From a virus: 20,216 nt of DNA. This document shows, one piece after another, positions 17,501 to 20,216 of the stretch. A program made the position numbers and the translations under genes. The notes below the pieces were generated by a model. That model saw nothing but the letters and a program-made list of their open reading frames with translations. It made no database searches and was not told the DNA's origin. Each line of letters starts with the position of its first letter. Positions within the stretch are counted from its first letter, which is position 1. The stretch lies in the IMG/VR virus record IMGVR_UViG_3300009080_000078, positions 1 through 20,216 of that record. One strand, given 5' to 3'.

Positions 17501-17863
17501 TTAGCCTCCTACTGTTATATTGTTTGAGAACTCTCCCCAATCTGATTGGGCAACAAATGTGATTGTAAGTATCCTAGTATCTTTATTCAAACTAAGTTCA
17601 ATATTTAATACATCCTGAACATGATCTACTTTTCTGATCTCATCTGTTACCAGAGCTTGTATTAAGGATATGTCTGGAGCTTTAGTGAATACACTATCAA
17701 ACCAAGGCATACCAAGCTCAGGATTAGGAGGCCACTCACCAAGAATAGTTTGTAGTCTATTCCTAACTAGCTGTGCTGTTAGTGCTAAACCCTCTACTCT
17801 TTCTGCACCTCTGCCTACTATAATGTCCCAAGTAGAGGGATCTAGTTGTAAATTTCCTGCCAT
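17501..17863 (-). CDS. gp25/gpW-like baseplate wedge protein
   Basis: This 120-residue protein has the gp25-like lysozyme-superfamily scaffold of baseplate wedges: ALTAQLVRNRLQTILGEWPP, NPELGMPWFDSVF, and DEIRKVDHVQDVLNIEL. It shares the sheath-initiator role of T4 gp25 and P2 gpW. It is a structural homologue and not an enzyme. The order gp25-like then J-like is the usual one. The start has AAGGAG with 7-8 bases of spacing. Confidence 0.9.
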   Translation of the reverse strand: MAGNLQLDPSTWDIIVGRGAERVEGLALTAQLVRNRLQTILGEWPPNPELGMPWFDSVFTKAPDISLIQALVTDEIRKVDHVQDVLNIELSLNKDTRILTITFVAQSDWGEFSNNITVGG

Positions 17864-17873
17864 ATATTACTCC

Positions 17874-18557
17874 TTAAGCATCAGGTATTGGCCCATGGTT
17901 GTGAGTATGAGTGGACAGGTTAACAGTCTTAGCTGTAACTTCAGTGTTAGACTTTATAGTTCCCGTCACCAGAAGCTCACCAGTTATTTTGACATTACCT
18001 GTGATGTTTGTATTTGGAGCGGTAACTTCTACAAGACTGTTAGCAACTACTTTTACAGTAGGTGTAGTCAAATCAAGTTCCACTTGAGATAGAACTTCTA
18101 TTACACCATTTGGCTTAAGTGTTATACGTTGACCTCTATCTACATTTCTTAATTCTACATCTGTAGGGCTAAAATTAGGTATTGCTTTAGCTACTGGATT
18201 AAAACCAACTATACATAAGGTGTCATCTATATCATGATCCTTAAAATATGCAGGTTTAGGTATACCAGAACTATACTTACCTATCTCATCAGAATTGTTA
18301 TACAACCAATGCTCATAACCTTTCTGGCTGAATATAACTAAACAACTGTCACCAACAGCTATAGGGAAAGTAATACTATAACTACCACACTGAGGGAAGT
18401 GTACAGGAACATCAGTAAGTATTGGATATTGTATAGTTTCATAAAGAGTGCCAATACCATTATAAAACCTTTCCATAGCTAACTTAACTGTAGCTAATTG
18501 TGTCACAGGATCAAATGAAGTAATGGTTCCAGGATATGCAGTATTTGAATTACTCAT
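17874..18557 (-). CDS. Baseplate central spike (gp138/gpV-like)
   Basis: This 227-residue protein begins with an OB-fold region (TAYPGTITSFDPVTQLATVK; DVPVHFPQCGSYSITFPIA; GDSCLVIFSQKGYEHWL), typical of gp138/gpV spikes. The second half is a beta-helical stalk (KPNGVIEVLSQVELDLTTPT; NITGNVKITGELLVTGTIKS) that ends THTHNHGPIPDA. The HxHxH at 217-221 is where spike tips bind a metal ion, usually iron, to harden the point. It pierces the outer membrane. The ATG at 18557 overlaps the upstream stop as ATGA. Confidence 0.9.
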   Translation of the reverse strand: MSNSNTAYPGTITSFDPVTQLATVKLAMERFYNGIGTLYETIQYPILTDVPVHFPQCGSYSITFPIAVGDSCLVIFSQKGYEHWLYNNSDEIGKYSSGIPKPAYFKDHDIDDTLCIVGFNPVAKAIPNFSPTDVELRNVDRGQRITLKPNGVIEVLSQVELDLTTPTVKVVANSLVEVTAPNTNITGNVKITGELLVTGTIKSNTEVTAKTVNLSTHTHNHGPIPDA

Positions 18558-18883
18558 ACATTCACCAATATATTACTGTCATCTATTACCTGAGATAAGT
18601 CTCCAGGTTCTATAATAAATAACCTAATACCGCTAAACTTAATTGGATCTAATTCTGCATCAGCAGCGTTTACAACATAGATATTAAATGGTATTCCATA
18701 CTGTCCCAGTATGTTAACTCCACCTCTAATACATAAACCTTTAATTGATACATCATTATATCTAAAGTCGCATATCCAACAGAAGGTGAATATATTCCAC
18801 CTCATTGCTGACATATATACTGTACCACCTTTATAATCAAAAGTGTTACCATAGCCTCTTTCAACTCTAATTCTCTTAGCCAT
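18554..18883 (-). CDS. Baseplate plug-like protein (cyanophage Pam3 gp18 type)
   Basis: This small protein starts MAKRIRVERGYGNTFDYKGG and has beta-strand-rich, aromatic stretches (MRWNIFTFCWICDFRYNDV; ILGQYGIPFNIYVVNAADAE) and a C-terminus typical of baseplate plug domains (FSGIRLFIIEPGD). It fits the short protein between Dit-like and spike genes in myoviruses such as Pam3. I choose ATG 18883 over 18889 because GGAG is 9 bases from it and only 3 from the other. The start overlaps the upstream gene. The family match is from memory of the pattern. Confidence 0.7.
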   Translation of the reverse strand: MAKRIRVERGYGNTFDYKGGTVYMSAMRWNIFTFCWICDFRYNDVSIKGLCIRGGVNILGQYGIPFNIYVVNAADAELDPIKFSGIRLFIIEPGDLSQVIDDSNILVNV

Positions 18884-19733
18884 TAGCATCTACTCCTGTA
18901 GCTACCTGTAAGATATTAACTCCCTGTTTAGTAAGCATACCGAACATGTTGTCCAGCCATGAACCTGTAGTATCATTCTTTACAGCTTCGAGAGCCTTAG
19001 AAAGTTCAGGGCTTATATAACCTGCTATGCCACCCTCTACCATGTACAACTTTTCAAATGATAAGCTAACAGGTAGCACACTGGAGTTAGAAACGTTCTG
19101 AGTAATTGAGGCACTTCTTATAACACTGTTCTCATATGTACCAAGAATAGTAGATACATGAACAATAGTACCTTGCATTACAAGTTCCTTTATAAGTTCA
19201 AACGCATCTTTTGTAGGACTACTATCTTTGTACATAAGGTTATCAACAACATTACCGGCACTGCCCAGCAAACTTCCAAGTACAGGACTTCCTCCACGAG
19301 CAAGCATACTGCCAGCAACTTTACCTACAGTACCTACGGATACAATATCAACAGGCATAGCAACATCTGTAACCCAACCATTCAAATTGAATTGTGGATT
19401 CTTTCTTATAGTGTGTTCGCTAACAATAAAACCATTACTAATTGGATAACCAGTTACTTCATTAGAGAAGTTATGACTTTCAGATAGTACAACATCTAAT
19501 GACATAGACTTCCAAATAGTTGTGTCTAATTCTTCAGGTTCATTTTTGGCAGCTTCTTCCTCTCCAAATATGGTGCCTTTAATTGCACTAACACCTTTGT
19601 CTAGTTTATCACCTATCCATTCTTGAGCTTCATTTACATAGCCCTGTGCTTGCTGTAAAAGATTCTTTTCTGGTTCAGTCTCTTTCTTACTCTTCTCCGT
19701 ACTCCAGAAGATTATTGATTTAGTAAATGCCAT
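18876..19733 (-). CDS. Dit-like tail / baseplate protein
   Basis: This 285-residue protein has a charged, helical N-terminal extension (1-60; QAQGYVNEAQEWIGDKLDKG), then a Dit-like N-terminal domain (LDVVLSESHNFSNEVTGYPI; IVSEHTIRKNPQFNLNGWVT). A beta region with YENSVIRSASITQNVSNSSV and PVSLSFEKLYMVEGG follows. The Dit-like domain forms the ring at the tail tube end in Dit-type baseplates. A hydrophobic AGSMLARGGSPVLGSLLGSA insert is unusual. The start has AAGGAG 8 bases upstream. It follows the tail transglycosylase gene by 11 bases. Confidence 0.8.
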   Translation of the reverse strand: MAFTKSIIFWSTEKSKKETEPEKNLLQQAQGYVNEAQEWIGDKLDKGVSAIKGTIFGEEEAAKNEPEELDTTIWKSMSLDVVLSESHNFSNEVTGYPISNGFIVSEHTIRKNPQFNLNGWVTDVAMPVDIVSVGTVGKVAGSMLARGGSPVLGSLLGSAGNVVDNLMYKDSSPTKDAFELIKELVMQGTIVHVSTILGTYENSVIRSASITQNVSNSSVLPVSLSFEKLYMVEGGIAGYISPELSKALEAVKNDTTGSWLDNMFGMLTKQGVNILQVATGVDANG

Positions 19734-19744
19734 AATTAATCTCC

Positions 19745-20216
19745 TTAATCATTATGCAGTTGATTAGCCATAGCTAAATAGTTTAGTGAATGTTCACCAA
19801 CTCCTTTCCCTTCATACTTGCCGTGGTTTACTATGTTATCTGACAACTCATTACCAGCAATATAGTTCCCATAGAATGCTTCAGGAGTAAACTTATCTCC
19901 ATACCTTGACTTAATTTGCTCAATGTATTTCTTAACACCTTGCACACTTTGTCTAAAGTTTGTTCTATCTTTTACACCTAAATTGCTGGCTGTATCTGGC
20001 ATAAACTGGAAAGGCCCAACTGCTCCTGCTGGAGATACAGCATTCATTTGTACTTCATTGTGCCCTCTATTTTCTATTTGAGCTACAGTCATTATCATTT
20101 CTTTAACATCTTCTCTTCCACCAGATGCTTCTTCTATAACTCTCATTTGGTCATCATTAAACTTAACCATTTTTGCAGCTTTAACACCTTTATCTACATT
20201 ACGATAAGTATCACCA
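19745..20216 (-). CDS. C-terminal part of a tail protein with lytic transglycosylase domain (partial)
   Basis: The open frame continues past ATG 20170 to the window edge (upstream codons read GDTYRNVDKGVKAAK). No Shine-Dalgarno precedes ATG 20170, so I read it as internal. The domain has the SLT signature: the catalytic Glu in MIMTVAQIENRGH (E33 if counted from ATG 20170), then NAVSPAGAVGPFQFMP and TASNLGV, and later AFYGNYIAGNELSD. It cleaves peptidoglycan glycan strands with a 1,6-anhydro product. At this position it is probably the tip of a tape measure or tail lysin opening the cell wall during DNA entry. How much of the protein lies outside cannot be seen. Confidence 0.85.
   Translation of the reverse strand, partial: GDTYRNVDKGVKAAKMVKFNDDQMRVIEEASGGREDVKEMIMTVAQIENRGHNEVQMNAVSPAGAVGPFQFMPDTASNLGVKDRTNFRQSVQGVKKYIEQIKSRYGDKFTPEAFYGNYIAGNELSDNIVNHGKYEGKGVGEHSLNYLAMANQLHND

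Noticed and set aside
19745-20170. A complete 141-residue transglycosylase gene starting at ATG 20170
   Set aside because: The frame is open through the window edge and no Shine-Dalgarno precedes this ATG, so it is more likely the end of a larger tail protein.

Overview
The window reads as part of the genome of a lytic, contractile-tailed phage (myovirus morphology) infecting a Gram-negative host. All genes I can support lie on the minus strand, so transcription runs from right to left. The evidence is a compact baseplate and tail-fibre cluster (lytic transglycosylase domain, Dit-like protein, spike, gp25-like and J-like wedge proteins), a T7-type single-subunit RNA polymerase, and an outer-membrane type lipoprotein with a lipobox. 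A contractile tail together with a podovirus-like RNA polymerase is the combination known from phiEcoM-GJ1 and the family Chaseviridae. I suggest that affiliation as inference, not proof. The DNA is AT-rich and gene starts carry clear Shine-Dalgarno sequences.

Right part (about 20216 to 15663): the end of a large tail protein carrying a transglycosylase domain, then a Dit-like protein, a small baseplate plug-like protein, the central spike, the gp25-like wedge protein, baseplate J and a DUF2612 protein. Genes overlap or nearly touch, as in one late operon. Middle part (15679 to 5958): tail fibres. Two paralogous fibres come first, then a tail-collar protein, then a 1625-residue fibre with two long collagen-like rods, many bead repeats and a C-terminal S74 intramolecular chaperone. 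Three small downstream genes follow: a tail accessory protein, a GNAT-like protein and an unknown. A secreted Gln/Asn/Ser-rich membrane protein and an Lpp/OprI-like lipoprotein close this block at 4932.

Left part: a 660-base non-coding region (4271-4931) rich in hairpins, palindromes and a promoter-like motif separates the late block from a second operon. That operon starts with two tiny membrane-peptide genes (29 and 53 residues), linked by TAATG stop/start overlaps to a 228-residue unknown protein and then to the RNA polymerase. After the polymerase comes a roughly 740-base non-coding region (573-1311) with hairpins, a three-copy repeat and a cloverleaf-like fold. It is followed by a 64-residue unknown gene and a partial small conserved phage gene at the left edge.

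The most interesting signals are: a recurring TCGACC element that may be the promoter of the phage polymerase; the unannotated TAATG-coupled membrane-peptide operon in front of the polymerase; duplicated start regions in the two following genes; a phage-borne Lpp/OprI mimic; a three-copy intergenic repeat next to the left-end genes; and a GC-rich patch that looks like a recombined segment inside the giant collagen-like fibre.
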